NCBI GenBank assembly: GCA_963705635.1
Contig: CAVPKH010000002.1
Location: forward strand, 1-64,000
Length of the DNA: 64,000 nt
DNA from: VRUE01 sp963705635
GTDB lineage: Bacteria > Actinomycetota > Thermoleophilia > Solirubrobacterales > 70-9
Reading direction: 5' to 3'
Positions within the stretch are counted from its first letter, which is position 1, and the number at the start of each line of letters is the position of its first letter. The notes beneath the pieces were generated by a model, which was given only the letters and a program-made list of their open reading frames with translations, had not been told where the DNA came from and searched no databases. The translations under genes and the position numbers were made by a program. This document shows positions 25,452-34,013 of the stretch, piece after piece.

Positions 25452-27044
25452 TCAACCCGCCTGACCGTAATGGTCGTACTTCAGCTCGCTGACCTCCCAG
25501 TCAGCGTCCTCGGGCACCGGGAAGAGGTGGCGGACGCGGGGGGTGTCGATCCGCTCGCGGTGCTGAAGGTCGCCCTCGATCGCCGGGAAGTCCAGGGTGC
25601 TGTGGGTCACCTCGACCTCGTCCAGCCAGGGGGTCGCGGTGATGCGAATCTCGTCTTCGGCCGGGACCGGCTCGAGGATGCGGGTCGCCTGCTCGTCGTG
25701 CTCAACCTGTGGCTCGTGGTGCGCGGCGCGATGTGTAGTCACTGTCTCCTCCACCTCTCCTGCCTCGGGTGTCTCCCACTCTGAAGTCGTGCCCACGATT
25801 GCCCCATCGCCGGCCTCGAGGCCGGTCGCGATCAGGGTCTCGTCGGCGGCGGTGCCAAGGTCGGTGCCGAGCTCGCCAAGCGCGGCGTCGCGGAGGATCC
25901 GGCGCACGCCTTCCTCGACCCAGCTCGCCAGGGCGAGGCCCGGCAGCGAGGGCGAGCCGTTCATCAGCGAGCGCTCGAGCTCCAGCGCCTCCTCGATGCG
26001 CTCGCGCGCTTCGAAGCGGTCGATGTCATCGTCGGCGATCAGGGCGGAGGCGCGCATCGGCAGCGAAGCGCCGACTGGCCCGTGGCCGTCGAGCACCGCG
26101 CGCAGTGCCAGCAGGTGGTCGCTGAGGCCCTCCAGAGAAGACTCCCGCCCGCAGCCCAGCTCGAAGCGGCCGACCGCCCAGGCGAGGGCGCCGTCGGGGT
26201 CGGGCCGCGCCTCCAGGGTGCTTGCGAACTCGGCCAGGGCCACCGCTTCGGACTCGTTCAGCTCGTAGCCACCGCTGCGCGTGGCCGGCGCCCCGGTGGC
26301 GAGGCGGGCCCAGCGCTCCTCACCGGTCGGGGCGAAAGCGTGGGGGCCGAGCCCGATGCTGCCCGGCTTGAAGAGGTGCATGATGCTGACCAGGTCGCGC
26401 AGCTGACGAATCGCGTCCTCGGCTGTCTCGGCGGCCTCGTCCTGCTCGGCAAGTGCCAGAAACTGCGGCTCCCAGGCGGCGCGGCCCATGCCCTCGCTGC
26501 GCATCGCCTCGATTGGGGCGTCGATCGCGTCGGCGCGGATGATCTGGACGCCGTGGGGAAGTTGCAGGCGGGGCAGCGGCATCCGCAGCCCGACCAGTGG
26601 CGCGATCAGCACGTCCGCCTCCTCGGCCCCGCGCGTCTCCGCCTCAAGCACGGCGAGGGCGTTCTGCAGCCGCTCGTGGTCGAGGGCAAGTTCGGTACAG
26701 CCGTCCCAGAGGGAGGCGAGGAAGACGGTCAGCATCCGCGCCGCCCGCTCACCCGCATCGGCCGGAACCTGCTCGCCGCGCGCTTCCAGGTAGGCGGCGG
26801 CGATCCCGGCTGCGGCGACCGAGTCGCGGGCAGCGGCGAAGGACTCGAGACCGCGCAGCTCATCCTCGCGCTCGCGAATGTAGCGCGAGGTCAGCGGCTT
26901 GTAGCTGTAGAAGGCGGAGTCGTCGCTGCTCTCGGCGTCGACGTCGAAGGGGATCTGGTCACCGCCGGCGACCAGCGAGCTGAGGCGAATGGCCGCATCG
27001 GAGGCAAGCCGGGTCAGCGATTCGTTGAGGAGGCGATCACGCAC
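25452..27044 (-). CDS. Hypothetical protein, about 530 residues, acidic C-terminus
   Basis: Not recognised. Start placed at GTG 27044 (VRDRLLNESLTRLASDAA) since upstream residues are Arg/Cys-rich and atypical. No signal peptide or membrane segment. The body is largely helical, with LMPLPRLQLPHGVQII-like beta stretch and a helical RDLVSIMHLFKPGSIGLGPHAF region. From about residue 430 it becomes acidic and disordered (EWETPEAGEVEETVTTHRAAHHEPQVEHDE), then ends in a folded-looking WEVSELKYDHYGQ tail. Good codon bias and long length support a real gene. It stands alone between two hairpin-bearing gaps. Confidence 0.75.
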   Translation of the reverse strand: MRDRLLNESLTRLASDAAIRLSSLVAGGDQIPFDVDAESSDDSAFYSYKPLTSRYIREREDELRGLESFAAARDSVAAAGIAAAYLEARGEQVPADAGERAARMLTVFLASLWDGCTELALDHERLQNALAVLEAETRGAEEADVLIAPLVGLRMPLPRLQLPHGVQIIRADAIDAPIEAMRSEGMGRAAWEPQFLALAEQDEAAETAEDAIRQLRDLVSIMHLFKPGSIGLGPHAFAPTGEERWARLATGAPATRSGGYELNESEAVALAEFASTLEARPDPDGALAWAVGRFELGCGRESSLEGLSDHLLALRAVLDGHGPVGASLPMRASALIADDDIDRFEARERIEEALELERSLMNGSPSLPGLALASWVEEGVRRILRDAALGELGTDLGTAADETLIATGLEAGDGAIVGTTSEWETPEAGEVEETVTTHRAAHHEPQVEHDEQATRILEPVPAEDEIRITATPWLDEVEVTHSTLDFPAIEGDLQHRERIDTPRVRHLFPVPEDADWEVSELKYDHYGQAG

Positions 27045-27122
27045 GCCCCAGGCTTCCGCCCCAGGCACGGCGCTCCTGCGCCTGCACGCACGCTTGCAGG
27101 ACACCCCGGTCCGAGCTCAACG

Positions 27123-27167
27123 CGAAACCGTGTCAACCCGCGTAATGGACGGGTTGAGACGGTTTCG
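27123..27167. terminator. 18-bp inverted repeat after second hxlR gene
   Basis: Arms 27123-27140 and 27150-27167 pair at 17 of 18 positions around a 9-base loop. It follows the stop of the leftward HxlR gene and precedes the start of the 530-residue gene. Terminator or operator; no T-run. The arrangement mirrors the hairpin after the first hxlR gene. Confidence 0.55.
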
Positions 27168-27171
27168 GCGC

Positions 27172-27519
27172 TCAGGCGACGGCGGGCTCAGGCTCGGCGA
27201 CGTCGTCGAAGAGCCAGCGGGTGCCGTAGCGGCGCATGTCCTCGACCAGCGGCACCAGCGCCCGGCCCTTCTCGGTCAGCGCGTACTCGACCCGGGGCGG
27301 CACCTCGGGGAAGGTGTGGCGCTCGACGATCCCCTCCTCTTCCAGCGCCCGCAGGCGCAAAGAGAGAGTTCGAGGGCTGATTCCCTCCAACGAGCGCTCC
27401 AACTCACAAAATCGACTAGACCCCTCGGCCAGGTCACGGATAAGGAGAAGGGTCCACTTGCCGCAGACGACTTCGGCCGTGCGACAGACAGGACATTGGG
27501 AGTTGCTTGCGGCGCTCAT
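27172..27519 (-). CDS. HxlR-family winged-helix regulator
   Basis: 115-residue regulator from the ATG at 27519 (MSAASNSQCPVCRTAEVVCGKWTLLLIRDL). The winged helix continues SRFCELERSLEGISPRTLSLRLRALEEEGIVERHTFPEVPPRVEYALTEKGRAL. The N-terminal CPVCRTAEVVCGKW arrangement has redox-capable cysteines as in HypR/QorR-type HxlR sensors; thiol sensing is therefore possible but unproven. A small inverted repeat, CTCGC-TAAG-GCGAG (27550-27563), lies upstream. It is transcribed away from the pilus locus, whose last gene ends 93 bases to its right. Confidence 0.88.
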   Translation of the reverse strand: MSAASNSQCPVCRTAEVVCGKWTLLLIRDLAEGSSRFCELERSLEGISPRTLSLRLRALEEEGIVERHTFPEVPPRVEYALTEKGRALVPLVEDMRRYGTRWLFDDVAEPEPAVA

Positions 27520-27611
27520 GGCGAAAACGAGGCTGGTTGTGTCAATTGCCTCGCTAAGGCGAGTGTAGCGATCTCGCTTCACTAACTGAAGTTTTGGGCG
27601 CTGAAGCGACC

Positions 27612-28478
27612 TCAGACGTGACCAACGGGGACGGCTTCGATCTTCAGCACGTTGATCTTGTAGCGGACGTCGTTGGGCCCGTAGACGAAGGTCTCGGGGA
27701 AGGTCGTCTCGACTTCAAGCAACTGGCAGGTCTCGGTGCCCGAGAGGCATTCGGCGTCGCCGTATATCGACTTGACTTCGTTGGAAACCATCAGCAGCGC
27801 GTGGTCGGGCTTCTTGCCCATGCCCATGTAGGTGATCACCGGGGCCTTTGCACCGGGCAAGGGGGTGGTTGGAAGGACGCGCGTTCTGGTCGTCGGCTCC
27901 GACATCGTGTTCGTACCGTCCGCATCTGTTTCGGTGTGAGCGATCCTGACGTCGATCGCGAAGCTGAAGACCGTGATCTTCTGCGGCGAGCCGCCGTTGC
28001 CTCCCTCCGAGCTGCCTTCGTCTGGGCTGGGGGCGCTGCCGCCCGGCGATGCAGCTTCAGGCGACGTCGTCGTGCTGGTCGTTTCCGTGCTTGTGCTCGA
28101 AGACGTCGATGTCGTGCTCTGCGACTTCAGTTCGGCACCATTCAGCACCGGTGCGTTGTAGCGCTGCTTGAAGGGATCGGTGGGCTTGCGACCGGCAAGC
28201 CGCTTGCGGTAGTCGCGCAGGCCCGGCTTGGACCTGACCACGGTGAGCTGCGCAGTCTCGGCGCTGGATTGAGCGGCCACGACAGCCGGCACCGAGGGTG
28301 GCACCGCCGCCTCCTCGGGTCCCCCGCCGAGCAGGAAGGGGACCGCGACGATTGCCACGAGGACGAGCGCGACCAGCGGCAGCAAGCGGCGATCGCGCAG
28401 GTCGTAGAAAAGGTCGGCGACGACGTCGGGCACCTTCAGCTCGGGCACCTTCAGCTCCGGTCCCTTGAGCCCTTTCAT
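27612..28478 (-). CDS. Type IV pilus-linked membrane protein (PilP-position)
   Basis: 288-residue bitopic protein, last gene of the pilMNO block. A short cytosolic N-terminus (ELKVPELKVPDVVADLFYDLRDRR) precedes one membrane helix (LLPLVALVLVAIVAVPFLLGG). A Ser/Thr-rich linker (about 120-160) then leads to a beta-rich extracytoplasmic domain. The stretch RLAGRKPTDPFKQRY resembles the PilP/GspC 'DPF' region, which in other systems docks on the secretin; actinobacteria lack an outer membrane, so here it may contact the pilus base. Overlaps pilO by 4 bases. No clear family match; role inferred from position. Confidence 0.75.
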   Translation of the reverse strand: MKGLKGPELKVPELKVPDVVADLFYDLRDRRLLPLVALVLVAIVAVPFLLGGGPEEAAVPPSVPAVVAAQSSAETAQLTVVRSKPGLRDYRKRLAGRKPTDPFKQRYNAPVLNGAELKSQSTTSTSSSTSTETTSTTTSPEAASPGGSAPSPDEGSSEGGNGGSPQKITVFSFAIDVRIAHTETDADGTNTMSEPTTRTRVLPTTPLPGAKAPVITYMGMGKKPDHALLMVSNEVKSIYGDAECLSGTETCQLLEVETTFPETFVYGPNDVRYKINVLKIEAVPVGHV

Positions 28479-29245
28479 GGTGCACCTCCGGTCGTCGTCG
28501 CGACCGGGGTCGCGGTTTCGGCCACCGGCGCTTCTGGGGTGGCGCCGGCGGTCACGCCCTGTGTGGGCGGCGTCAGATAGGTGGTGACCGCGAACTTCGC
28601 TTCCAGCGACGGGAACCCGCCGTTGGGCGAGGCCGCAAGCGAGAAACCGTCGAGCGTGATCAGGCGGCCGTCGACGGAGACCTGGCCGTTCGTCGTCTTG
28701 ACCAGCGAATCGATTCCCTTGATGAAATCGGCGATCTCGAAGAAGTCACCGTCGAAGGTGAGCGTGTAGGGCATCGCGGCCAAACCGGCTGGGCCGACCG
28801 CGGCGCCGAGCGGCAGCAGTGAGGCCGCCACCTCGGTCGGCGATGCAGGCGTGACGCTCGAACCGACGGCCGGAGTGACTGGTGCCGCTTCTTCCCCGGT
28901 GCTCGACGCCGCGAGCTGGAGGTTGGTGAACTTCACCCCGGTGCTTTCGGCAATCCCGTTCACCTGCACGAGAAGTGAGGCGGTGTCATCGTCGCCGGGC
29001 ACGGCCTTGCCGAGCACGACGAGCTGTTGGTAGTTGACCGGAAAGTCCCGGCGCGCTTCCGCCGCCGCGTCGGCTTCCTGGCGATGCTGGGCCAGGGACG
29101 ACTGTAGCTTCGTCACTTCGGCGCCCAGCTTGTCCGCTTCCTCGCGCTTGGGTGAGAGCAGGAGGATCCAGAAGGCGACCGCGAGCACGGCGACCGCGAG
29201 CATCGCCAGGACCAGCCGGCCCGAAGATTTCGGCTCGAGCTTCAT
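28475..29245 (-). CDS. pilO: Type IV pilus assembly protein PilO
   Basis: 256-residue bitopic membrane protein. N-terminal helix LVLAMLAVAVLAVAFWILLLSP, a coiled-coil (KREEADKLGAEVTKLQSSLAQHRQEADAAAEARRDF), then the ferredoxin-like PilO domain with LPYTLTFDGDFFEIADFIKGIDSLV-type strand-helix. Start set at ATG 29245, one base after the pilN stop; the longer open frame upstream is antisense-like noise inside pilN. With PilN it forms the inner-membrane alignment complex that links PilM/PilC to the pilus. Confidence 0.9.
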   Translation of the reverse strand: MKLEPKSSGRLVLAMLAVAVLAVAFWILLLSPKREEADKLGAEVTKLQSSLAQHRQEADAAAEARRDFPVNYQQLVVLGKAVPGDDDTASLLVQVNGIAESTGVKFTNLQLAASSTGEEAAPVTPAVGSSVTPASPTEVAASLLPLGAAVGPAGLAAMPYTLTFDGDFFEIADFIKGIDSLVKTTNGQVSVDGRLITLDGFSLAASPNGGFPSLEAKFAVTTYLTPPTQGVTAGATPEAPVAETATPVATTTGGAP

Positions 29246-29246
29246 C

Positions 29247-30026
29247 TCATTCGCCTTCCGGTGCTTCACTCGATGTGGTGGTCGCTTCAGCTTCGGCCGG
29301 AGGCGCCACGGGGGCTTCAGCTTCGGTGGCGCCAGTGACAGGCACAGGGGCTGCGTCGAAAGCGACGACGAGATCGAACTTGGCGATGAAATCGCGCGTG
29401 CGGCAGTCTTCGCCTCCGCCACCACCTTCGCCGGAGGCCGGAGCGCCGGTGCTTTCCTGTTCGGAGAGTTCGGAGGACTGCACCCCAACGCGGGTCACTC
29501 CGTCGATGTCCTTGAGGATGCTGACGAAGCCGGCCACCGCGTCCTGGCCGCTTGCGCAGCCACTCAGTTCAAGCGCTGGCCCAGGGACGGCGGCGCGCAG
29601 GCCCGCCCCTGATGACCCGCCTCCCGATCCTCCGTCGACGCTTGTGCCGGATGCTGCCGTCGCGTTCAGGGTGATCAGCCAGACGTTGCTCGGCAGCACG
29701 AGCGACAGTTCCCTCATCACTCGCTCCCAGTCGAAGCGACTGTCGGCGAGGCTGGTAACGGTTGCCACTCGCTGTTCCCGCAGGCTGGCGAACTGAGAGT
29801 AGGAAGAGAGCCGCTGCGCCCGCGCTTTTTCGCCTGCGTCTTCGCGCTTCAGCTGGACGATTTCGTCCTTCTGTTCACCGATCTGGTTGCCGGTCAGGAC
29901 CACCACGGTGACTCCCGCCAGGAGAGCGACGAGCGCGCCGATCACGACGTAGGCGAGCGGGCCGCTACGCAGGGGTGCGTGCTGGCCCTGGCGGTCCTCC
30001 GCTGGGATCAGGTTGACCGGGCGCAT
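29247..30026 (-). CDS. pilN: Type IV pilus assembly protein PilN
   Basis: 259-residue bitopic protein. It starts with the diagnostic MRPVNLIPAEDR, the peptide that binds PilM. One membrane helix (YVVIGALVALLAGVTVVVLTG) and a coiled-coil follow, then the PilN domain (FDWERVMRELSLVLPSNVWLITLNA). A long Ser/Gly/Ala-rich region and CASGQDAVAGFVSILKDIDGVTRVGVQSSEL complete the ferredoxin-like fold. The C-terminal extension is Ala/Pro/Glu-rich. One base separates it from both neighbours' reading frames, indicating tight coupling. Confidence 0.92.
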   Translation of the reverse strand: MRPVNLIPAEDRQGQHAPLRSGPLAYVVIGALVALLAGVTVVVLTGNQIGEQKDEIVQLKREDAGEKARAQRLSSYSQFASLREQRVATVTSLADSRFDWERVMRELSLVLPSNVWLITLNATAASGTSVDGGSGGGSSGAGLRAAVPGPALELSGCASGQDAVAGFVSILKDIDGVTRVGVQSSELSEQESTGAPASGEGGGGGEDCRTRDFIAKFDLVVAFDAAPVPVTGATEAEAPVAPPAEAEATTTSSEAPEGE

Positions 30027-30027
30027 C

Positions 30028-31107
30028 TCAGCTCTCCAGCGCCAGCCCGAAGGGAAGCGTCAGCCGCGCCGCCGCGCTCTCGTCGAAGCCCGAGAGGGCC
30101 GATGGACGGGAAACGGAGACCGGGAGGCCGAGGACGGTCTCCATCCGCTGCACGAGGCCGGCAAAGGCGCTGCCGGGCCCGCAGAGGACGATTCGCCCGA
30201 CGGGCAGCGCCGCTTCCTGGGCGCCGTAGTAGTCGAGCGACAGGCGGAGCTCGTCGGCAAGCGCCGTGACTCCGTCCTCGAGCGCCCGGCGGGCCTCGGC
30301 GACGGTCTCGGGGTCGCCCTCGATCGCCTCCAGCGGTTGCTCCAAGCCGACGTGGGCGAGCCACTGGGCCGCGTGCTCGACACTGAGGCCGCGACCGGTG
30401 GCAACCCGTTCTGTGATCGCCTCGAGGCCGACGTGGGAGACGCGCGTGAAGAGGCAGGCACGGCCGCGCGCGACGGCGAGGTTGGTGACGTCGCCGACGT
30501 TGCAGTAGAGGACAGCCTCGGCCGGCCGTTCGCCGGGCTCGGCGGTCGCGGCCTGCTCGATCCCGGCCAGCGCCCGGATCATTCCGAAGGCGGAGAGATC
30601 GACTCCAACCGGCTGCAGCCCGGCGCGGCGGATCGGCTCGAGGAAAGAGGAGACCATGTCGCGACGCGCGGCGACGACGACGACGTCGATCTGCGGCGTC
30701 GAGCCCTCCTCGGCCGAGACGCCGCCGACGACCTGGTGCTCGAGCACCGCCTGGTCGAGCGGCATCGGGATCTGCTCCTGCGCCTGAAAGCGAACCGCGG
30801 CATCGAGTTCCTTTGGGTCCTCGATCGCGGGAAGGCGGACCGTGCGGACGACGACGCGCTGGTTGGCGACCCCGAGCCGCACCTCCTTGGGGAGCTTGTG
30901 GGCGGCGAACATCGCCTTGAGGGAATCGGCGAGGAGCTCGCCGTCGGCAACCTCGCCCTCGTGGAAGGCGCCGGCGGCCAGAGGCTCGACTGCTGAGGCG
31001 ACCAGCCGCTCGGACCCGTTTACCTGCACCTCGGCCGCGGCGATGCTGCCGGCCTCGATGTCGAGGCCGACGATGCCGCCCGTTTTCTTCTTTCTGGTCA
31101 GTTGCAT
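30028..31107 (-). CDS. pilM: Type IV pilus assembly protein PilM
   Basis: 359-residue actin-like ATPase that sits on the cytoplasmic face and binds the PilN N-terminus. Start at ATG 31107 (MQLTRKKKTGGIVGLDIEAGSIAAAEV); GLDIEAGSI is the phosphate-1 motif. VILYCNVGDVTNLAVARG and VLCGPGSAFAGLVQRMETVLGLPV are the phosphate-2 and adenosine motifs of the fold. The longer open frame upstream of 31107 lacks family similarity. It heads the pilM-N-O subcluster, after the prepilin peptidase. Confidence 0.92.
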   Translation of the reverse strand: MQLTRKKKTGGIVGLDIEAGSIAAAEVQVNGSERLVASAVEPLAAGAFHEGEVADGELLADSLKAMFAAHKLPKEVRLGVANQRVVVRTVRLPAIEDPKELDAAVRFQAQEQIPMPLDQAVLEHQVVGGVSAEEGSTPQIDVVVVAARRDMVSSFLEPIRRAGLQPVGVDLSAFGMIRALAGIEQAATAEPGERPAEAVLYCNVGDVTNLAVARGRACLFTRVSHVGLEAITERVATGRGLSVEHAAQWLAHVGLEQPLEAIEGDPETVAEARRALEDGVTALADELRLSLDYYGAQEAALPVGRIVLCGPGSAFAGLVQRMETVLGLPVSVSRPSALSGFDESAAARLTLPFGLALES

Positions 31108-31213
31108 GAGAGGAGCGCGGCGGCAACGTGTGCGTGCGCCCTCTCTGGATCGACAGAAAGGGCCAATACCTTTCGCCCTGCAACTACTCATTTCTAGGAG
31201 AACTTGGGCAGAT

Positions 31214-31969
31214 CTACGAGAGCGTGCCCAGATACCAGTCGACCATCTCGTTGCCGGCGAGCAGCCCGGCCACTCCGCCAACGGCGAGGAAGGGGCCGAA
31301 AGGGATCGCCTGCTTGCGCGCCGCGGCGCCGTGCCGAGCGATCATCGCGAGGCCGACCGCCGAACCGACGAGAAGGGCAACGAGGATCGCGGGGGCGACG
31401 TTGCGCCCGAGGAAGAGGCCCATCACGGCGGCCAGCTTGACATCGCCCAATCCCATCCCGCGCGGGTAGGCGAGCGCCGCGGCGAAAAGCAGGCCACCGG
31501 CACCGGCGGCTGAGATCGCCCTCACCGGCAGGCTCCCCGGATCGGTCGCGGCGGCGATCGCGACCCCGAGCACCGCGGCGACGATGAGGATCTTGTTGGG
31601 GATGATCCGCCGCTCGAGGTCGGTCAGGGTGATCGCCATCAGGGTCGTGACGAAGACCAGGCCCAGAGCGACCTCGCCCGGGTCGTCCCAGAGGACGACC
31701 ACGGTCAGGGCGTAGAGCACGCCCATGGTCAGCTCGGTGAGCGGGTAGCGCGCCGAGATCCCCACCCCGCAGCAGCGCGCATGCCCCCGCAGCAACAGCC
31801 ACGAGAACACCGGGACGTTGTCGTAGGCGGCGATCTGCGTCCCACAGGCGGGGCAACGCGAGCGTGGGCCGACGATCGATTCACCGCGCGGGACCCGGTG
31901 GGCGACAACCGTCACGAAGCTGCCGGCGAGCAGCCCTCCGAGGAAGGCGATCACCGCGGCGGCGGCCAA
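31214..31969 (-). CDS. pilD: Prepilin peptidase (type IV leader peptidase)
   Basis: About 251-residue polytopic membrane protease that cuts prepilin leaders and methylates the new N-terminus. The cytosolic loop has zinc-type cysteines (CPACGTQIAAYDNVPVFSWLLLRGHARCCG). The two catalytic aspartates are in TDLERRIIPN and GMGLGDVKLAAVMG. Start chosen at TTG 31969, immediately after the minor-pilin stop, since sequence before GLAAAAVIAFLGG is not membrane-like. Substrates here are pilA and the two minor pilins. Confidence 0.92.
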   Translation of the reverse strand: MAAAAVIAFLGGLLAGSFVTVVAHRVPRGESIVGPRSRCPACGTQIAAYDNVPVFSWLLLRGHARCCGVGISARYPLTELTMGVLYALTVVVLWDDPGEVALGLVFVTTLMAITLTDLERRIIPNKILIVAAVLGVAIAAATDPGSLPVRAISAAGAGGLLFAAALAYPRGMGLGDVKLAAVMGLFLGRNVAPAILVALLVGSAVGLAMIARHGAAARKQAIPFGPFLAVGGVAGLLAGNEMVDWYLGTLS

Positions 31970-31971
31970 CC

Positions 31972-33411
31972 CTAACCCCCGTCGAGCGGCGTGTTGGTTT
32001 CGACCTCGATGCGGGTTGGGTAGGTCGGGTGGTCGTACATGATCTGGACCGCGTCGGCGGGGGTGGTGGCCCGATCGAAGCTGAGCGCGACCCCAAGCCT
32101 GTCGCCGGCCGGGATCGTATAGGGAGCGCCCGAGACGGTCATCGTGAACCGTTCCCGGTGCCATTCGTTCTTCCACCAGAATCCGGTCCCCCCGGGGGCG
32201 AAGGTCCAGTAGCCGAGCCCGGTGGATTTGTTGGTCAGCCAGGTATCGGTGGCGACCGGTGGCGAGCCGGTTTCGTGCCGTTTGAAGAGGAAGACGCAGA
32301 GCGTCGCCGTGTGGTTGGCGCCGTTCAGGGTCTGCGAATAGAACTCGAGCGTGACGTTGCCGGTGATCTTGAAGCCTTCACTCAGCGTCGCCGGCATTGG
32401 ATCGGTCACCCAGCGGTGGATCTGGGACTCGGGACTGGTTTTGCCGGTTGGTTTGGAGTTGCAGCCGCTGGAGTCGTCGGGGCGAATCTGAACGCCCTTG
32501 TCGGTATTAGGCGTCGGCTCCAGGTAGACGTCGTTCGAGTAGTCATAAAGGGCAGGGTTGGAGGCATCGACGGGGTCGGGGTCAGGTGGGCTCCCACGCA
32601 GCAGCGCGTCCGGCGCCCCGACTTTTTCGGATCCCGTCTGCAATCCGCTGGCGCAGGTCCCGAGCGTGTTGTGCAGCAGGTGGTCGCCGCTGATCGGCTG
32701 GCGTTCGGTGGCCCCGCCGGCGGCACAGGGAGTGTCGGAGAGGAACAGCTGCTGCGCCGTGACGACGCCGCTCGCACCCGGGATCGGGTCGTTGAGGGCG
32801 CTGTCGGTGGGGTCGATGAAGTTCGAGGTGAGTTCGACGTAGCCCCTCTCCCCGGACTGGTTGCCGGGGGTGTCGAGCTTCACCGCGACCACGATCTGCT
32901 TGTAGTCCTGCAGCCCGGGGCAGGTTGCCGCCGGGCAGCTCGTATCGTCGCGCCAAACCACGTAGCGGTAGATCTTGCCGCTGATGTCGCCGCTGGTGAA
33001 CGAGACCGGGCCCGGTGTGACCGTGCCCCCAGAGACGAAGCCGCCGCCATAGAGGCTGCCGCCGTTGACGACCATCACCCCTTTGCCCCCTTCCGGCGTG
33101 CGAACGGTGGCGAATTCGTTGCCGCTGACACGGTAGTTCGGATTGAGCTGGCTGGTCGAATGTTCCGGCGCCGTGGTCAGGGCGAGGGCTTTGTTGCCGA
33201 GGCTGCGCATCGTCTCGATCTCCTGCTGGGCGCGGTCCAAAGCCACCTGGGTTGCCTTCGCCCGCTGGGTGTTCTTGGTCGCCGAGGCGAGCACGCCGAA
33301 GGTCGCCATCGCCCCCAACGCGAGGACGAGGGCGGCGACAATCACCTCGATGATCGTCAGCCCGCTCTCCTCGCCGGGGGGGCCGATGCGGTTTGTGAAC
33401 GGCATCGTCAT
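31972..33411 (-). CDS. Minor pilin (PilV-like) with large C-terminal domain
   Basis: 479-residue prepilin-like protein starting at ATG 33411 (MTMPFTNRIGPPGEESG). The class III-type cleavage site is ESG/LTIIEV followed by a hydrophobic helix (IVAALVLALGAMATFGVLAS). Typical minor pilins have 150-200 residues; this one adds about 280. The last 150 residues (VTLEFYSQTLNGANHTATLCVFLF ... YTIPAGDRLGVALSFDR) look like a jelly-roll or carbohydrate-binding beta sandwich. It may sit at the pilus tip as an adhesin. Five bases from the next minor pilin gene upstream. Confidence 0.87.
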   Translation of the reverse strand: MTMPFTNRIGPPGEESGLTIIEVIVAALVLALGAMATFGVLASATKNTQRAKATQVALDRAQQEIETMRSLGNKALALTTAPEHSTSQLNPNYRVSGNEFATVRTPEGGKGVMVVNGGSLYGGGFVSGGTVTPGPVSFTSGDISGKIYRYVVWRDDTSCPAATCPGLQDYKQIVVAVKLDTPGNQSGERGYVELTSNFIDPTDSALNDPIPGASGVVTAQQLFLSDTPCAAGGATERQPISGDHLLHNTLGTCASGLQTGSEKVGAPDALLRGSPPDPDPVDASNPALYDYSNDVYLEPTPNTDKGVQIRPDDSSGCNSKPTGKTSPESQIHRWVTDPMPATLSEGFKITGNVTLEFYSQTLNGANHTATLCVFLFKRHETGSPPVATDTWLTNKSTGLGYWTFAPGGTGFWWKNEWHRERFTMTVSGAPYTIPAGDRLGVALSFDRATTPADAVQIMYDHPTYPTRIEVETNTPLDGG

Positions 33412-33413
33412 CG

Positions 33414-34013
33414 TCAGTAGCCGAGCGTGGCGTTGCGCAGGCTGGCGCCGTCGGAGACGGTCAGCCCGCTGCCGGTCGGGTTGGGGATGTGCAGGTTGAG
33501 GCCGATGTAGGTCGTCCCGGTAACCGGGGTTTTGGCCGTGCCGCAGGAGAGCGAGTCGGCGCTGGTGCTGGGCACGTAACAGAAGACGTTGGCGTTGTCG
33601 ATCCCTTCGAAGATCGTCGCCGGCGTACCGGTGTAGACGCCCGGTTCTTTCTCCAGCCGCGTGCACGAGGTGGTGGTGCAGGTGTAGGTCACCTCGCAGA
33701 CGATCGCCCCCGTGCCGCTCGCCGGGATGCCGCTGCCGCCGCAAACGGTGCGACGCACGTAGGTGCGGAGGGAGACCGAGCTGCTGCTCGCTTTGTCGAC
33801 CGCGATGCCGTTGCGGATCTCACGCGTCATCCGCTCCATCACCCAGCGCGCGGTGGTGATGTTCTGCGACCGCTTGCTCAGCTTGGGCTGGGTCCTGACC
33901 GCGCTGACCACCATCGAGCCGATCGCCCCGAGCAGGACGACGCTCATCGCCGAGGCGACGAGCAGCTCGATCAGGGTGAAGCCCCCCTCGCTGCCCAGGC
34001 GCGCCCGTCTCAT
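33414..34013 (-). CDS. Minor pilin (PilW-like)
   Basis: 199-residue prepilin-like protein from ATG 34013. Leader MRRARLGSEGG is cut before FTLIELLVASAMSVVLLGAIGSMVVSAV, the pilin helix with Glu5. The globular part has several cysteines (VCGGSG, VCEVTYTCTTTSCTR, FCYVPS, LSCGTAK) likely in disulfides. Start overlaps the stop of the PD40-repeat gene by 4 bases (ATGA). Probably primes pilus assembly with the PilV-like protein. Confidence 0.88.
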   Translation of the reverse strand: MRRARLGSEGGFTLIELLVASAMSVVLLGAIGSMVVSAVRTQPKLSKRSQNITTARWVMERMTREIRNGIAVDKASSSSVSLRTYVRRTVCGGSGIPASGTGAIVCEVTYTCTTTSCTRLEKEPGVYTGTPATIFEGIDNANVFCYVPSTSADSLSCGTAKTPVTGTTYIGLNLHIPNPTGSGLTVSDGASLRNATLGY

